DNA of 64,000 nt from CAKXIK01 sp050947015. Lineage in GTDB: Bacteria > Bacillota > Clostridia > Oscillospirales > Acutalibacteraceae. The stretch lies in contig JBMNVT010000009.1 in assembly GCA_050947015.1 (NCBI GenBank), positions 33,462 to 97,461 of the forward strand. Reading direction: 5' to 3'. Each line of letters begins with the position of its first letter. Within the stretch, counting starts at the first letter, position 1. Below, piece by piece: positions 25,054 to 33,980 of the stretch. The notes below the pieces were generated by a model, which worked only from the letters and a program-made list of their open reading frames with translations, ran no database searches and was not told where the DNA came from. Both the position numbers and the translations under genes were made by a program.

Positions 25054-26226
25054 TTATTTTTGCAGCGCTTCCACCGTTTGCATCACATAATCGCCAAACT
25101 CCCGGCAGGTGCAGCCGGTGTCACGGCCGGTAATCTTCAGCTTCTTTTCCTCAAACATGCAGATATCAAGCGCGCGCTCCAACAGGTCTGCCTGCTCCTG
25201 CTTGCCAATATGGGAAAGCAGCATCACAGTCGCACGCAGCATGGAGCACGGGTCTGCATAATCGCCGCGGCCTTCGGTCATCATGCGCGGCGCAGAGCCG
25301 TGGATGGCCTCGAACATGGCGTACCGTTTACCCAGATTTGCACTGCCGGCTGTTCCGACGCCGCCCTGGAACTCGGCAGCTTCGTCAGTGATAATATCGC
25401 CGTAAAGGTTCGGAAGGACAAAAACCTTGAAATCCGTACGGCGCTTGGGATCGACCAGCTTTGCCGTCGTGATGTCGATATACCAGTCGTCCGTGGCAAT
25501 TTCCGGATATTCCTCACCGATTTTCCGGCTCAGCTTGAGGAACTTGCCGTCAGTTGTTTTGATAATATTCGCCTTGGTAATAATGGAAACGCGCCCCTTA
25601 TGATTCTTCTGCGCGTAATCGTAAGCAAGGCGGGCAATGCGGTCGGTTCCCTGCGTGGTGGTGACAGTAAAATCAATCGCGAGATCGTCGGTCACATTGA
25701 CGCCGTCGGAACCGAGCGTATAGGCACCTTCGGTGTTTTCACGGAAGAAGGTCCAGTCGATTCCCTGCTCCGGAACCTTTACGGGGCGAACATTGGCAAA
25801 CAGATCGAGCTCCTTGCGCATTGCAACATTGGCGCTTTCAATATTCGGCCACGGATCGCCGGCACGCGGCGTGGTGGTCGGCCCTTTGAGGATCACGTGG
25901 CACTCCTTAAGCTGCGCAAGAACATCGTCCGGGATCGCCTTCATGCAGGCCACACGGTTTTCAATGGTCAGCCCGTCAATATAACGAAGCTCTACCTTAC
26001 CGGCATCCACTTCTTCCTGAAGCAGGTGTTCCAGAACACGCGCAGACTCCTTGGTAATGATTGGGCCAATGCCGTCGCCGCCGCAGACGCCGATAATGAT
26101 TTTATCGAGCTTATCGTAATCGACAAAGTCGCCCTCCTGCTTCATGCGTTCCACACGGGCAAGCTGTTTGCGCATAACCTTTTCAAACTGGGTCAGCGCG
26201 TTTTTGATTTGTTGTTCCTGATCCAT
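25054..26226 (-). CDS. icd: Isocitrate dehydrogenase (isocitrate/isopropylmalate dehydrogenase family)
   Basis: The enzyme oxidatively decarboxylates isocitrate to 2-oxoglutarate. The 390-residue protein has the substrate loop SANVAMRKELDLFANVRPV, FFRENTEGAYTLGSD and the metal-binding NLYGDIITDEAAEFQGGVG signature. Its place directly after aconitase supports isocitrate over isopropylmalate as substrate; cofactor preference (NAD or NADP) is not safely readable. An N-terminal extension of about 40 residues (rich in charged residues) precedes the core, as in related clostridial enzymes. The spacing of 27 bases to acn shows co-transcription. The likely role is 2-oxoglutarate supply for glutamate. 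Confidence 0.9.
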   Translation of the reverse strand: MDQEQQIKNALTQFEKVMRKQLARVERMKQEGDFVDYDKLDKIIIGVCGGDGIGPIITKESARVLEHLLQEEVDAGKVELRYIDGLTIENRVACMKAIPDDVLAQLKECHVILKGPTTTPRAGDPWPNIESANVAMRKELDLFANVRPVKVPEQGIDWTFFRENTEGAYTLGSDGVNVTDDLAIDFTVTTTQGTDRIARLAYDYAQKNHKGRVSIITKANIIKTTDGKFLKLSRKIGEEYPEIATDDWYIDITTAKLVDPKRRTDFKVFVLPNLYGDIITDEAAEFQGGVGTAGSANLGKRYAMFEAIHGSAPRMMTEGRGDYADPCSMLRATVMLLSHIGKQEQADLLERALDICMFEEKKLKITGRDTGCTCREFGDYVMQTVEALQK

Positions 26227-26253
26227 TGCTGCAACATCCTTCCTGTTATCTGC

Positions 26254-28188
26254 TTACTTTGTTTGCTCGCGGGTGTAATTGAGCAGTCCGCCCGCCATCA
26301 GGATATCCTTTTGACGCTGCGAAAGAGTTGCGACCGCTTCAAATTCGGTACCCTTGGTTTTATTCTTTACAATGATCTTGCCGCCTTCGGCAACCGCTTT
26401 GCGGATCTCAGGCAGCTCCAGCTCATCCATCTGATCGATCGCATCGTAATCTGCCTCGTTTGCAAAGGTAAGCGGCAGAATCCCTGCATTGATCAGATTC
26501 GCGCAGTGAATTCTCGCAAAGGATTTTGTAATGACCGCTTTGACCCCAAGATAAAGAGGAACCAGCGCGGCATGCTCACGCGAAGAGCCCTGACCGTAAT
26601 TCGCACCGCCGATAATAATCCCTTTGCCCTCCTGTTTGCAGCGCTCCGGAAATTCCTTGTCACAAACTGCAAAACAGAATTGCGAAAGATGCGGAATATT
26701 GGAACGATACGGCAGAATTTTAGCGCCTGCCGGCATAATATGATCGGTCGTGATATTATCGCCAACCTTCAGCAGGGCTTTAGCCGAGATGGTTTCCTGC
26801 AGCGGCTCTGCATTCGGGAACGGCTTAATGTTGGGACCGCGCAGAATTTCAACATTCTTCGCCTCTTCTTCGGAAGCCGGCGCAATCACCATATTGTCGT
26901 TGATCAGAAAATATTCCGGAATCTTGATTTCCACCGGTTCGCCAAGCGTACGCGGATCAGTAAACACACCGGTGATTGCGGAAGCCGCAGCGGTCTCGGG
27001 GCTGACAAGATAAATCTGGCCGTCGGCAGTGCCGGAACGACCGAGAAAATTGCGGTTGAACGTACGCAGCGAAATCCCCTTTGAATTCGGCGACTGCCCC
27101 ATCCCGATGCAGGGACCGCAGGCGCATTCCAGCACACGGGCACCGGCGGCAATCAAATCCGCAAGAGCGCCGTTCTGCGCCAGCATGTTATAAACCTGTT
27201 TGGAGCCGGGCGCAATGGAAAGGCTGACGTTATCCGCAACGGTTTTTCCTTTCAGAATAGCCGCAACACGCATCAGATCCAGATAAGAGGAATTGGTGCA
27301 GGAGCCGATGCAGACCTGATCGATCGGAATTGAACCGATCTCTTCGACCGATTTTACGGCATCCGGGCTGTGCGGGCACGCTGCCAGAGGAACCAGTTTG
27401 CTCAGGTCAATGTCAATCACTTCGTCATAAACCGCATCCGCATCCGCAGAAAGAGCGACCCAGTCCTTTTCGCGCCCCTGCGCAGCAAGAAAAGCCTTTG
27501 TAATTTCATCAGACGGGAATATAGACGTTGTTGCACCAAGCTCGGCGCCCATGTTTGTGATCGTCGCGCGCTCCGGAACTGTAAGGTTTTTGACGCCCTC
27601 GCCGCCGTATTCAATAATTTTGCCGACTCCGCCCTTGACCGTCATGCGGCGAAGCACCTCAAGAATAACATCCTTGGCCGAAACCCACGGCGAAAGCTTT
27701 CCGCTGAGATTGATACGCACCATTTTCGGCATAGTAATGTAATAGGCGCCGCCGCCCATGGCCACTGCCACGTCCAGACCGCCGGCGCCGATTGCCAGCA
27801 TACCGATGCCGCCGCCGGTCGGGGTGTGGCTGTCGGAACCGATCAGTGTTTTGCCTGGGATGCCAAAGCGTTCCAGATGAACCTGATGACAGATACCGTT
27901 GCCGGGACGGGAATACCAAATGCCGTGTTTTTTTGCAACGCTTTGAATAAAACGATGATCGTCCGCATTTTCAAAACCGGTCTGCAGTGTATTGTGGTCG
28001 ATATAAGCAACCGAACGTTCTGTTTTAACGCGCGGCACCCCCATGGCTTCAAACTCCAAATAGGCCATGGTTCCGGTGGCGTCCTGCGTCAGGGTTTGGT
28101 CGATGCGCAGACCGACATCCTCGCCAACAATCATATTGCCGATGATCAGATGATTTTTAATAATCTTCTGAGCAATTGTATATCCCAT
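26254..28188 (-). CDS. acnA: Aconitate hydratase
   Basis: Aconitase isomerises citrate to isocitrate using a [4Fe-4S] cluster. The 644-residue protein, beginning MGYTIAQKIIKNHLI, has the cluster ligands GSCTNSS and ACGPCIGMGQSPNSKG, the Ser/His-containing SDSHTPTGGGIG block, and the swivel domain with NYGQGSSREHAAL. It is of the compact single-chain type common in Clostridia, shorter than E. coli AcnA. The start follows AGGAAG. Its promoter overlaps a Rex-like operator, and icd and rex follow in the same unit. Confidence 0.94.
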   Translation of the reverse strand: MGYTIAQKIIKNHLIIGNMIVGEDVGLRIDQTLTQDATGTMAYLEFEAMGVPRVKTERSVAYIDHNTLQTGFENADDHRFIQSVAKKHGIWYSRPGNGICHQVHLERFGIPGKTLIGSDSHTPTGGGIGMLAIGAGGLDVAVAMGGGAYYITMPKMVRINLSGKLSPWVSAKDVILEVLRRMTVKGGVGKIIEYGGEGVKNLTVPERATITNMGAELGATTSIFPSDEITKAFLAAQGREKDWVALSADADAVYDEVIDIDLSKLVPLAACPHSPDAVKSVEEIGSIPIDQVCIGSCTNSSYLDLMRVAAILKGKTVADNVSLSIAPGSKQVYNMLAQNGALADLIAAGARVLECACGPCIGMGQSPNSKGISLRTFNRNFLGRSGTADGQIYLVSPETAAASAITGVFTDPRTLGEPVEIKIPEYFLINDNMVIAPASEEEAKNVEILRGPNIKPFPNAEPLQETISAKALLKVGDNITTDHIMPAGAKILPYRSNIPHLSQFCFAVCDKEFPERCKQEGKGIIIGGANYGQGSSREHAALVPLYLGVKAVITKSFARIHCANLINAGILPLTFANEADYDAIDQMDELELPEIRKAVAEGGKIIVKNKTKGTEFEAVATLSQRQKDILMAGGLLNYTREQTK

Positions 28189-28233
28189 ATTCGACTTCCT
28201 TTCCTGCGAGCGCAACAAATCTTATAATGTAAT

Positions 28234-28262
28234 ATTATGAATCAAAATCAGCAGGTTGTCAA
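28234..28262 (-). promoter_or_regulatory. Promoter of acn-icd-rex
   Basis: TTGACA, 17 bases and CATAAT on the minus strand, about 45 bases before the aconitase start. Confidence 0.85.
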
Positions 28263-28273
28263 TCTTTTAACCA
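28256..28273. promoter_or_regulatory. Predicted Rex operator over the acn -35 box
   Basis: TTGTCAATCTTTTAACCA differs from the Rex consensus TTGTTAA-N4-TTAACAA at one position per half-site. It overlaps the -35 hexamer, the ideal place for repression, and rex is encoded in the operon it would control. Confidence 0.7.
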
Positions 28274-28280
28274 GAAATCA

Positions 28281-28317
28281 AAAAAGAAAGAAGCGGTGCA
28301 GAAAACAACTGCACCGC
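28281..28317 (-). terminator. Terminator of rpsB-tsf
   Basis: GCGGTGCAG and CTGCACCGC enclose seven bases and are followed by a T-rich tract on the minus strand. It sits just upstream of the acn promoter and insulates the two units. Confidence 0.9.
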
Positions 28318-28339
28318 CCAAAAGCCGAGTGACGGCTTC

Positions 28340-29254
28340 TTATTTTACCATACCGGCAACTTCGTCCGCAAAGTTGTCGCTGCGCTTCTCCAGGCCTTCG
28401 CCCTTTTCAAAACGGACAAAATCAACCACTTTGATTGCTCCGCCAAGTTCCTTAGCGGTTTTATCCACATACTTCTGAACCGTAAGGTCATTGTCTTTAA
28501 CAAAGAGCTGCTCCAGCAGGCAATTCTCCTTGTAATATTTTCCAATCTTACCCATAACAATTTTTTCTGCAATCTGAGCCGGTTTGCCTTCGTTCATAAC
28601 TTGCTCCAACAGAATCTTCTTCTCATGCTCCAACACATCGGCGGGAACATTTTTCTGATCCAGATAAGACGGATTTGCGGCGGCAACCTGCATGCAGACG
28701 TCCTTCGCAAACGCCTTGAATTCGTCTTTCGCCGCAATGGCAGCATCCGCTTCAAACTTGACCATAACGCCGATTCTGCCGGCGGCATGAATATAAGTGG
28801 AAACTACGCCGTCAAAACGGACAAAACGGCGAATCTTAATGTTTTCACCGATGGTGAGAATTTTTTCGCGCAGCTCGTCCGCAACAGTCAGATCGCTGCC
28901 GGCAGCCTTTGCAGCCAGCAAAGCGTCCACATCGGCAGGATTGCTTTCCAGCACAGTATCCGCACAATTTTCAACAAAGGCGCCAAACTGAGCGTTCTTG
29001 GCAACAAAATCGGTTTCCGCGTTGACCTCAATGACCACACCGGCTGTGGCGTCCGCATTGACCTTTGCAAATGCTACACCCTCGGCGGCAATACGGCTGG
29101 CTTTTTTCTGAGAAGCTGCCAGACCCTTTTCTCTCAGGAAATCGATCGCGGCGTCAAAATTTCCGTCGGAAGCGATCAGCGCTTTTTTGCAGTCCATCAT
29201 GCCGCAACCGGTTTTCTCACGCAGGGCAACAACATCTTTTGCTGTAAAATTCAT
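28340..29254 (-). CDS. tsf: Translation elongation factor Ts
   Basis: EF-Ts recycles EF-Tu by nucleotide exchange. The 304-residue protein starts MNFTAKDVVALREKTGCGMM with the signature LREKTGCGMMDCKKAL, followed by AIDFLREKG and the core VVIEVNAETDFVAKN. Length fits the family. The start has a GGAGGAATTTTC site; longer readings do not. It follows rpsB with about 85 bases between, the classical arrangement. Confidence 0.98.
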   Translation of the reverse strand: MNFTAKDVVALREKTGCGMMDCKKALIASDGNFDAAIDFLREKGLAASQKKASRIAAEGVAFAKVNADATAGVVIEVNAETDFVAKNAQFGAFVENCADTVLESNPADVDALLAAKAAGSDLTVADELREKILTIGENIKIRRFVRFDGVVSTYIHAAGRIGVMVKFEADAAIAAKDEFKAFAKDVCMQVAAANPSYLDQKNVPADVLEHEKKILLEQVMNEGKPAQIAEKIVMGKIGKYYKENCLLEQLFVKDNDLTVQKYVDKTAKELGGAIKVVDFVRFEKGEGLEKRSDNFADEVAGMVK

Positions 29255-29339
29255 GAAAATTCCTCCGTTCATTTCATTCATCCCGATACAGAGTGACGCC
29301 TTTTCGGGGCTGACCGAAAAGGCGCACTTGAAAATCAAA

Positions 29340-30083
29340 TTATTCAGCGGCCTGTTCGGCGTTTGCTTCTTCGGCTGCGGCTTCTTCCGCGGCGCCCATT
29401 TCACCCTGTTTACCTTCTGCGATAGCGTTAGCCATGGTGGAAGCGATCAGCTTAACCGCACGGATGGCGTCATCGTTACCCGGAATAACATAGTCCACAT
29501 CATCCGGGTCGCAGTTGGTATCGACGATTGCAACCACCGGAATGTGCAGCTTATGCGCTTCAGCGACCGCAATCTTCTCTTTGCGGGGATCCACCACAAA
29601 GAGGGCGCCCGGCAGCTTCTTCATATCCTTGATGCCGCCGAGGAATTTTTCAAGTTTTTCGATTTCGAGATTAAGCTTGACAACTTCTTTCTTCGGAAGA
29701 AGATCAAAGGTGCCGTCAGATTCCATCGTGCGCAGCTGGCTCAAACGGTCAATTCTGCGGCGGATGGTGCGGAAGTTTGTGAGCATACCGCCCAGCCAAC
29801 GGGCGTTGACGTAGTAAGCGCCGACGCGAAGCGCTTCTTCCTTCACGGAATCCTGCGCCTGCTTCTTGGTACCGACAAAGAGAACGGATTCGCCGTTCGC
29901 GGAAAGATCGCGCACAAACATATACGCCTCTTCCAGCTTCTTCACGGTCTTCTGCAAATCAATGATATAAATACCATTGCGCTCTGTGAAGATGTATTCC
30001 GCCATTTTCGGATTCCATCTTCTGGTCTGGTGACCAAAATGAACACCGGCCTCCAAAAGCTGTTTCATAGATACGACTGCCAT
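29340..30083 (-). CDS. rpsB: 30S ribosomal protein S2
   Basis: The 247-residue protein begins MAVVSMKQLLEAGVHFGHQTRRWNP and contains YIIDLQKT, WLGGMLTNF and the C-terminal VVAIVDTNCDPDDVDYVIPGNDDA block, followed by an Ala/Glu-rich tail. It completes the head/platform region of the small subunit and leads the rpsB-tsf operon. The promoter and a structured leader lie upstream. Confidence 0.98.
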   Translation of the reverse strand: MAVVSMKQLLEAGVHFGHQTRRWNPKMAEYIFTERNGIYIIDLQKTVKKLEEAYMFVRDLSANGESVLFVGTKKQAQDSVKEEALRVGAYYVNARWLGGMLTNFRTIRRRIDRLSQLRTMESDGTFDLLPKKEVVKLNLEIEKLEKFLGGIKDMKKLPGALFVVDPRKEKIAVAEAHKLHIPVVAIVDTNCDPDDVDYVIPGNDDAIRAVKLIASTMANAIAEGKQGEMGAAEEAAAEEANAEQAAE

Positions 30084-30186
30084 TGTTTGTAACCTCCTTG
30101 GTTTTTCCTCCGCCCATGCGACTGTAAGCCATCACCCTTTTGAGCGACACCGACCCACGCAAACACAGGCGTGTGAATTGCGTTAC
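30084..30186 (-). promoter_or_regulatory. Structured 5' leader of rpsB
   Basis: The roughly 100-base leader contains a CACGC/GCGTG hairpin and GC-rich helices near the ribosome site. S2 leaders are often targets of autoregulation by S2; I cannot confirm a match to a known leader class. Confidence 0.45.
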
Positions 30187-30188
30187 AT

Positions 30189-30217
30189 ATTATAACACGG
30201 CACAAAGCCGATTACAA
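30189..30217 (-). promoter_or_regulatory. Promoter of rpsB-tsf
   Basis: TTGTAA, 17 bases and TATAAT on the minus strand. Confidence 0.85.
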
Positions 30218-30257
30218 GCCTTTTTTCACTTTTTCAAGACAAAAACAGTTTTCAAAA

Positions 30258-30280
30258 CAAAACGCCGGTTTAACCGGCGC
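30258..30280 (-). terminator. Terminator of the PRTase-like gene
   Basis: CGCCGGTT and AACCGGCG form a tight stem followed by TTTTGTTTT on the minus strand. Confidence 0.85.
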
Positions 30281-30303
30281 TTTGAGAAAATCTGCTACAG
30301 AAA

Positions 30304-30942
30304 TCAAACACGGGAATAGCCGTAGCTGTTGATCATGGCGTCAATTTTGTGCTGCTTGGCACATTCCGGACATTCCTTCAAAGAATAGGTCTGATACCCG
30401 GGCAGATCGTCGGCATTGAAAATCGAATGAATCGGTATCTCCCCTACCTGATTGATCGCACTGAAAATAGAAGAAACCGCCGCAACATTCCCTCCGTAAT
30501 AACGGATACATTCCAGCGCACGTTTGACCGTTTTGCCTGTTGTAACAGAGGAAAGCAGCAACAAAACACTTTTGTTCCAAAGCATCGGCTGAATATTGTC
30601 CCGAAAAATCAACTGCCCGCCCGGCACAAACTCAGGAGTCACCACGCAAAGCTCTTTTTTCTCATTCATCGAAACATACCCCGCGCTCGTCAGTTCGCGG
30701 GCCAGCAGCGCGCCCACCGTTTCGCAGCCTTCCAGGCAAACGATGGTATCCACCGGCGTACCACTGTAATTGGCGGCCAACGTGGCCGCCGCTTCCTGCG
30801 CCATTGCAATGCGGTGCTTGATCTTTGTCATATCCACATAATAATTGACGTGCGAATGACTGGTTGCAAAATGGCCCGGAATAATGTCAATTGACAGCTT
30901 GCTGTTTTGGGCAGACTTGATTTTGATCGAACGGCTTTCCAT
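30304..30942 (-). CDS. Phosphoribosyltransferase-like protein
   Basis: The 212-residue protein resembles orotate-type phosphoribosyltransferases: an IKHRIAMAQEAAATLAA helix, IVCLEGCETVGALLAREL where ribose-binding residues lie, and SVLLLLSSVTTGKTVKRALE in the position of the PRPP loop. The two acidic residues normally ahead of the TTG are replaced by Ser-Ser, so it may bind PRPP poorly or act as a regulator. The C-terminus has a CPEC motif (LKECPECAKQHK). A clear AAAGGAGG site fixes the start; it has its own promoter and terminator. The substrate is unknown. Confidence 0.75.
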   Translation of the reverse strand: MESRSIKIKSAQNSKLSIDIIPGHFATSHSHVNYYVDMTKIKHRIAMAQEAAATLAANYSGTPVDTIVCLEGCETVGALLARELTSAGYVSMNEKKELCVVTPEFVPGGQLIFRDNIQPMLWNKSVLLLLSSVTTGKTVKRALECIRYYGGNVAAVSSIFSAINQVGEIPIHSIFNADDLPGYQTYSLKECPECAKQHKIDAMINSYGYSRV

Positions 30943-30993
30943 GAAAATCCTCCTTTATATGCAATGATTTTACATTCCGGGAAATCTTTTATT

Positions 30994-31022
30994 ATTATAT
31001 CATAGAAAAACTGTTTTTTCAA
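30994..31022 (-). promoter_or_regulatory. Promoter of the PRTase-like gene
   Basis: TTGAAA, 17 bases and TATAAT on the minus strand; the transcript reads away from the divergent promoter at 31156. Confidence 0.8.
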
Positions 31023-31155
31023 TTAACTTTAATTAAAATTATTATTGTTTTTTCAACTATTTTGTTGTGTTTTTTGTGTCGTGCTTTTTTTCTGTTTTCT
31101 GACTGATTTTCTATGTTTTCAAAGGAAATCAGTAAAGTTTTCGGCGCTTTTTTCA

Positions 31156-31184
31156 TTGACAAACCTAATCTTGCTTCTTATAAT
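31156..31184 (+). promoter_or_regulatory. Consensus promoter of the ceramidase-like gene
   Basis: TTGACA, 17 bases and TATAAT: a perfect sigma-A promoter within an AT-rich divergent intergenic region of about 300 bases that otherwise holds only the opposite promoter. Confidence 0.9.
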
Positions 31185-31248
31185 TGGGCTAAGATGCCCC
31201 CGTTCATATATTGATTCTGTTTTGCGAAGAAAGTGAGGAGCCTGTCTG

Positions 31249-32514
31249 ATGAAAATCGGAGTTTGTAAAAAATGCATTTCTACGGCACTGCCCATCCACC
31301 TGACCGGGTTCGGAAATCCGGCGCGCAAATTCACCGGCGTTCATGACGATATTTTTGTTTCTGCCCTGGTGGTTGAGAACGAACGGCAAAAGGCGGCGAT
31401 CGTCACAGCGGATGTGCTCGGCTTTGACCACAACCGCGTGGCAGAACTGCGCCGCGAAATTACAGCCCGCACCGGAATCCCCGGCGCAGCTGTGCTGTTT
31501 AACGCCAGCCACACACACAGCGCACCACAGGTTCTGAAGGAATGCAGCCCCGGAATCGGCGCGTACGACGCGGAATACGGCGAATTCTTTTACCGCACCG
31601 TTCTGGACGCTGTCTGTTCCGCTGATGCCGATGCCGAAGAGGGCGATTTGCTTTACGGCACCGCGGAATGCTATGGGATTGGTGTGAACCGCCGGCGGAT
31701 CTCCAGCGGGAGCTATGAGTTTGCGCCATACGAGGACGGCGTTCGCAACGACGAGGTCACCGTTCTGGAAGCGGTCTGCGGCGGACGGACAAAGGCGATC
31801 CTGTTCCAGTACACCTGCCATCCCTCCACCACCGGATTCGACGAAATTTCCGCCGATTATCCCGGCGTCGCCCGCCGCCTTGTTGAAGCGGAATTCCCAG
31901 GTGCAGCCGCAATCTTTTTACAGGGCTGCTGTGGCAACATTCGTGTGCGCACGGTGGATGAAACGGGTCTGGAGTTCCGCGGCGGCAAAACAGAGGATGT
32001 AGAACATTTCGGCACCCTGCTGGCTGCGGCGGTTAAGAAGGCGCTCACCTCTACACAAAAGCTGCAGGGCGCTGTCGGCGGACGAACCATCAATTTTTCT
32101 GTCCCCATGCAGCAAAAACGTCCGTTCGGCGAATATCAAGCGCTGCTTGCCGATCCGAAAACACCATATCATACCCGATTCGCTTATGCAAAATACATTA
32201 CGGATTACGACCATCTGCCGACCGAACGGGTTTATTCTGTTCAGCGGGTCGATTTCGGGGATCTTCTGACGTTTATGGCGCTCGAAGGCGAGGTCTGCGT
32301 GGAATATGATTACCATATGAAAAAGCTTTTGCCGGAACGTCATGTGGTAACCGCCGGTTATTCCAACGGAATGCCGGGTTATATCTGCACCGCCGATATG
32401 TACCCTTATGGCGGTTATGAGCCGGTCGACAGCTGCAGCTGCTACTTTGTCCACGAAGGCTTTGACCCGCGTATTGAATCTGTCATTCTTGCGCACGCCG
32501 AAAAGCTCTGCTGA
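31249..32514 (+). CDS. Neutral/alkaline ceramidase-like hydrolase (N-terminal domain family)
   Basis: The 421-residue protein matches the N-terminal domain family of neutral ceramidases: PIHLTGFGNPARKFTGVHDD, LFNASHTHSAP (metal-binding His pair), FQYTCHPSTTG and IFLQGCCGNIR with the nucleophile-type region. No signal peptide or membrane segment is visible and the C-terminal immunoglobulin-like domain of true ceramidases is absent, so a cytosolic amidase or sugar-related hydrolase is as likely. Many Firmicutes carry such short forms of unknown substrate. It stands alone, between a perfect promoter and a strong terminator. Confidence 0.8.
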   Translation: MKIGVCKKCISTALPIHLTGFGNPARKFTGVHDDIFVSALVVENERQKAAIVTADVLGFDHNRVAELRREITARTGIPGAAVLFNASHTHSAPQVLKECSPGIGAYDAEYGEFFYRTVLDAVCSADADAEEGDLLYGTAECYGIGVNRRRISSGSYEFAPYEDGVRNDEVTVLEAVCGGRTKAILFQYTCHPSTTGFDEISADYPGVARRLVEAEFPGAAAIFLQGCCGNIRVRTVDETGLEFRGGKTEDVEHFGTLLAAAVKKALTSTQKLQGAVGGRTINFSVPMQQKRPFGEYQALLADPKTPYHTRFAYAKYITDYDHLPTERVYSVQRVDFGDLLTFMALEGEVCVEYDYHMKKLLPERHVVTAGYSNGMPGYICTADMYPYGGYEPVDSCSCYFVHEGFDPRIESVILAHAEKLC

Positions 32515-32541
32515 TTTTTCAGTTTTATCTACTGCAAAACA

Positions 32542-32590
32542 CCCGCGGAAACGAGTTCACACTGACTCGTTTCCGCGGGCGTTTCTGTTT
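32542..32590 (+). terminator. Terminator of the ceramidase-like gene
   Basis: A 15-bp perfect stem CCCGCGGAAACGAGT with its complement, eight-base loop, then a T-rich tract. Confidence 0.92.
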
Positions 32591-32608
32591 TGAAATATTT
32601 CTGCGGCT

Positions 32609-33880
32609 CTATTCCTGCAGCATTGGCCGCAGGGAGGCAGCCAAAAACAGCGAGCCGCATACTACAACCGCGCCATCCGCGCCGGCAAGCTTTTTTGCAA
32701 GCGCGATGGCATCGCGCGGCGAAACAACTGCTTGGGCGTCTCCGCCAAGCAATCGGGCGGATTCTGCAAGCTCTTCTGCCGGCAGCGCACGGGGAGAATC
32801 CGGCGTCAGCGTCAGGATCTTATCAAAACACGGAACCAACGCCGCAAGCGCATGGGTATAGTCTTTATCCCGCAGCATTCCCATAATAGCCACACAACGT
32901 TTTCCGCTCAAAAATTTTTCGGCAGCGTCCGCCAGCGCGCGCGCTCCGCTGGGATTATGCGCGCCATCCAGCAGCAAAACCGGGTGCTCCCCAAGCAGTT
33001 CCAGCCGCGCCGGAAAACGCACCGCGGCTATTCCCTGCCGAATTTGTTCGTCGCTGATGCGCACTCCGGCATCTTTCGCAGCGAGCAGCGCCGTAACAGC
33101 TGTTGCGCAGTTGATTAGCTGATGGCGGCCGATCAGCGGAATTTTTAGCTGCAAACCGCAAAGGCATACGTCGCTTCCCGAAAGATCCTCCGCAAAAATC
33201 TGAAATTCGGTCGGTTCGGGACACTGCAAAGCAACTTGCTTTTTCCGTGCTTCCGTGCGGATTGCAGTTTCCGCTTCTTTTCTCTGCGGAGAAAAAACTG
33301 CGGTTCCTCCCTCTTTAAAAATGCCGCACTTTTCCTGTGCAATTTTTTCCAGAGTATCTCCAAGAATTGCTGTATGATCATAGTCAATCGTACAAATGAC
33401 GGAAACGACAGACGTATCAATGACATTGGTGGGATCCAGCCTGCCGCCAAGCCCGACCTCCAACACAACATAATCGCATTTTTGCTGTGCATACCAGCAG
33501 AACGCGATGGCTGTCACGACCTCAAATTCGAGCGGCGGATCATCTTCACCGCAGAGAATTTCCACCGCCGATTTCACGCGCTCTGCCGTCAACGCCAACT
33601 CCTGCGCGGAAATCATTTTTCCGTCGATCTGCATCCGTTCGCGAAAATCAATGACAAACGGGGAAACATACAGCCCGGTACGATACCCCGCGCTGTGCAT
33701 GCAGGAAGCCAGCATTGCGCAGGTGGAGCCTTTGCCGTTTGTTCCGGCTACGTGAAAGCACCGCAGTTGTTTCTGCGGGTTGCCAAGCAGCTCCATCAGC
33801 CGTCGCATTCTTGCCAAACCCGGATGCGCGGAAAAACGGCTCATGGAATGGATCCATGCGAGAGCCTCCCTTTCCTTCAT
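32609..33880 (-). CDS. folC: Folylpolyglutamate/dihydrofolate synthase
   Basis: FolC adds glutamates to folates (and may make dihydrofolate). The 423-residue protein has P-loop VAGTNGKGSTCAML, the folate-site SPFVIDFRERMQIDG, VLEVGLGGRLDPTNVI, DYDHTAILGDTLEKIAQEKCG and DGAHNPSGA. The ATG at MKEREALAW follows a GGAG site; longer readings are low-complexity. It ends just before the terminator at 32542, opposite orientation. It joins glyA and 5-formyl-THF cyclo-ligase as the third folate gene in the window. Confidence 0.95.
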   Translation of the reverse strand: MKEREALAWIHSMSRFSAHPGLARMRRLMELLGNPQKQLRCFHVAGTNGKGSTCAMLASCMHSAGYRTGLYVSPFVIDFRERMQIDGKMISAQELALTAERVKSAVEILCGEDDPPLEFEVVTAIAFCWYAQQKCDYVVLEVGLGGRLDPTNVIDTSVVSVICTIDYDHTAILGDTLEKIAQEKCGIFKEGGTAVFSPQRKEAETAIRTEARKKQVALQCPEPTEFQIFAEDLSGSDVCLCGLQLKIPLIGRHQLINCATAVTALLAAKDAGVRISDEQIRQGIAAVRFPARLELLGEHPVLLLDGAHNPSGARALADAAEKFLSGKRCVAIMGMLRDKDYTHALAALVPCFDKILTLTPDSPRALPAEELAESARLLGGDAQAVVSPRDAIALAKKLAGADGAVVVCGSLFLAASLRPMLQE

Positions 33881-33980
33881 GACGACAACTCCTTCCCCTG
33901 AGCTGCAGAAACGAAATTGGCTGCAGCACGCTAAAAGCCCGGTTACTTTATCCCGGCCAGCCCGCCTATTTCTGCGCCTT

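Noticed and set aside
25060..27084. 674-codon plus-strand ORF opposite icd and acn
   Set aside because: It spans two well-identified minus-strand genes; length is an effect of codon bias, and the translation is low in recognisable motifs.
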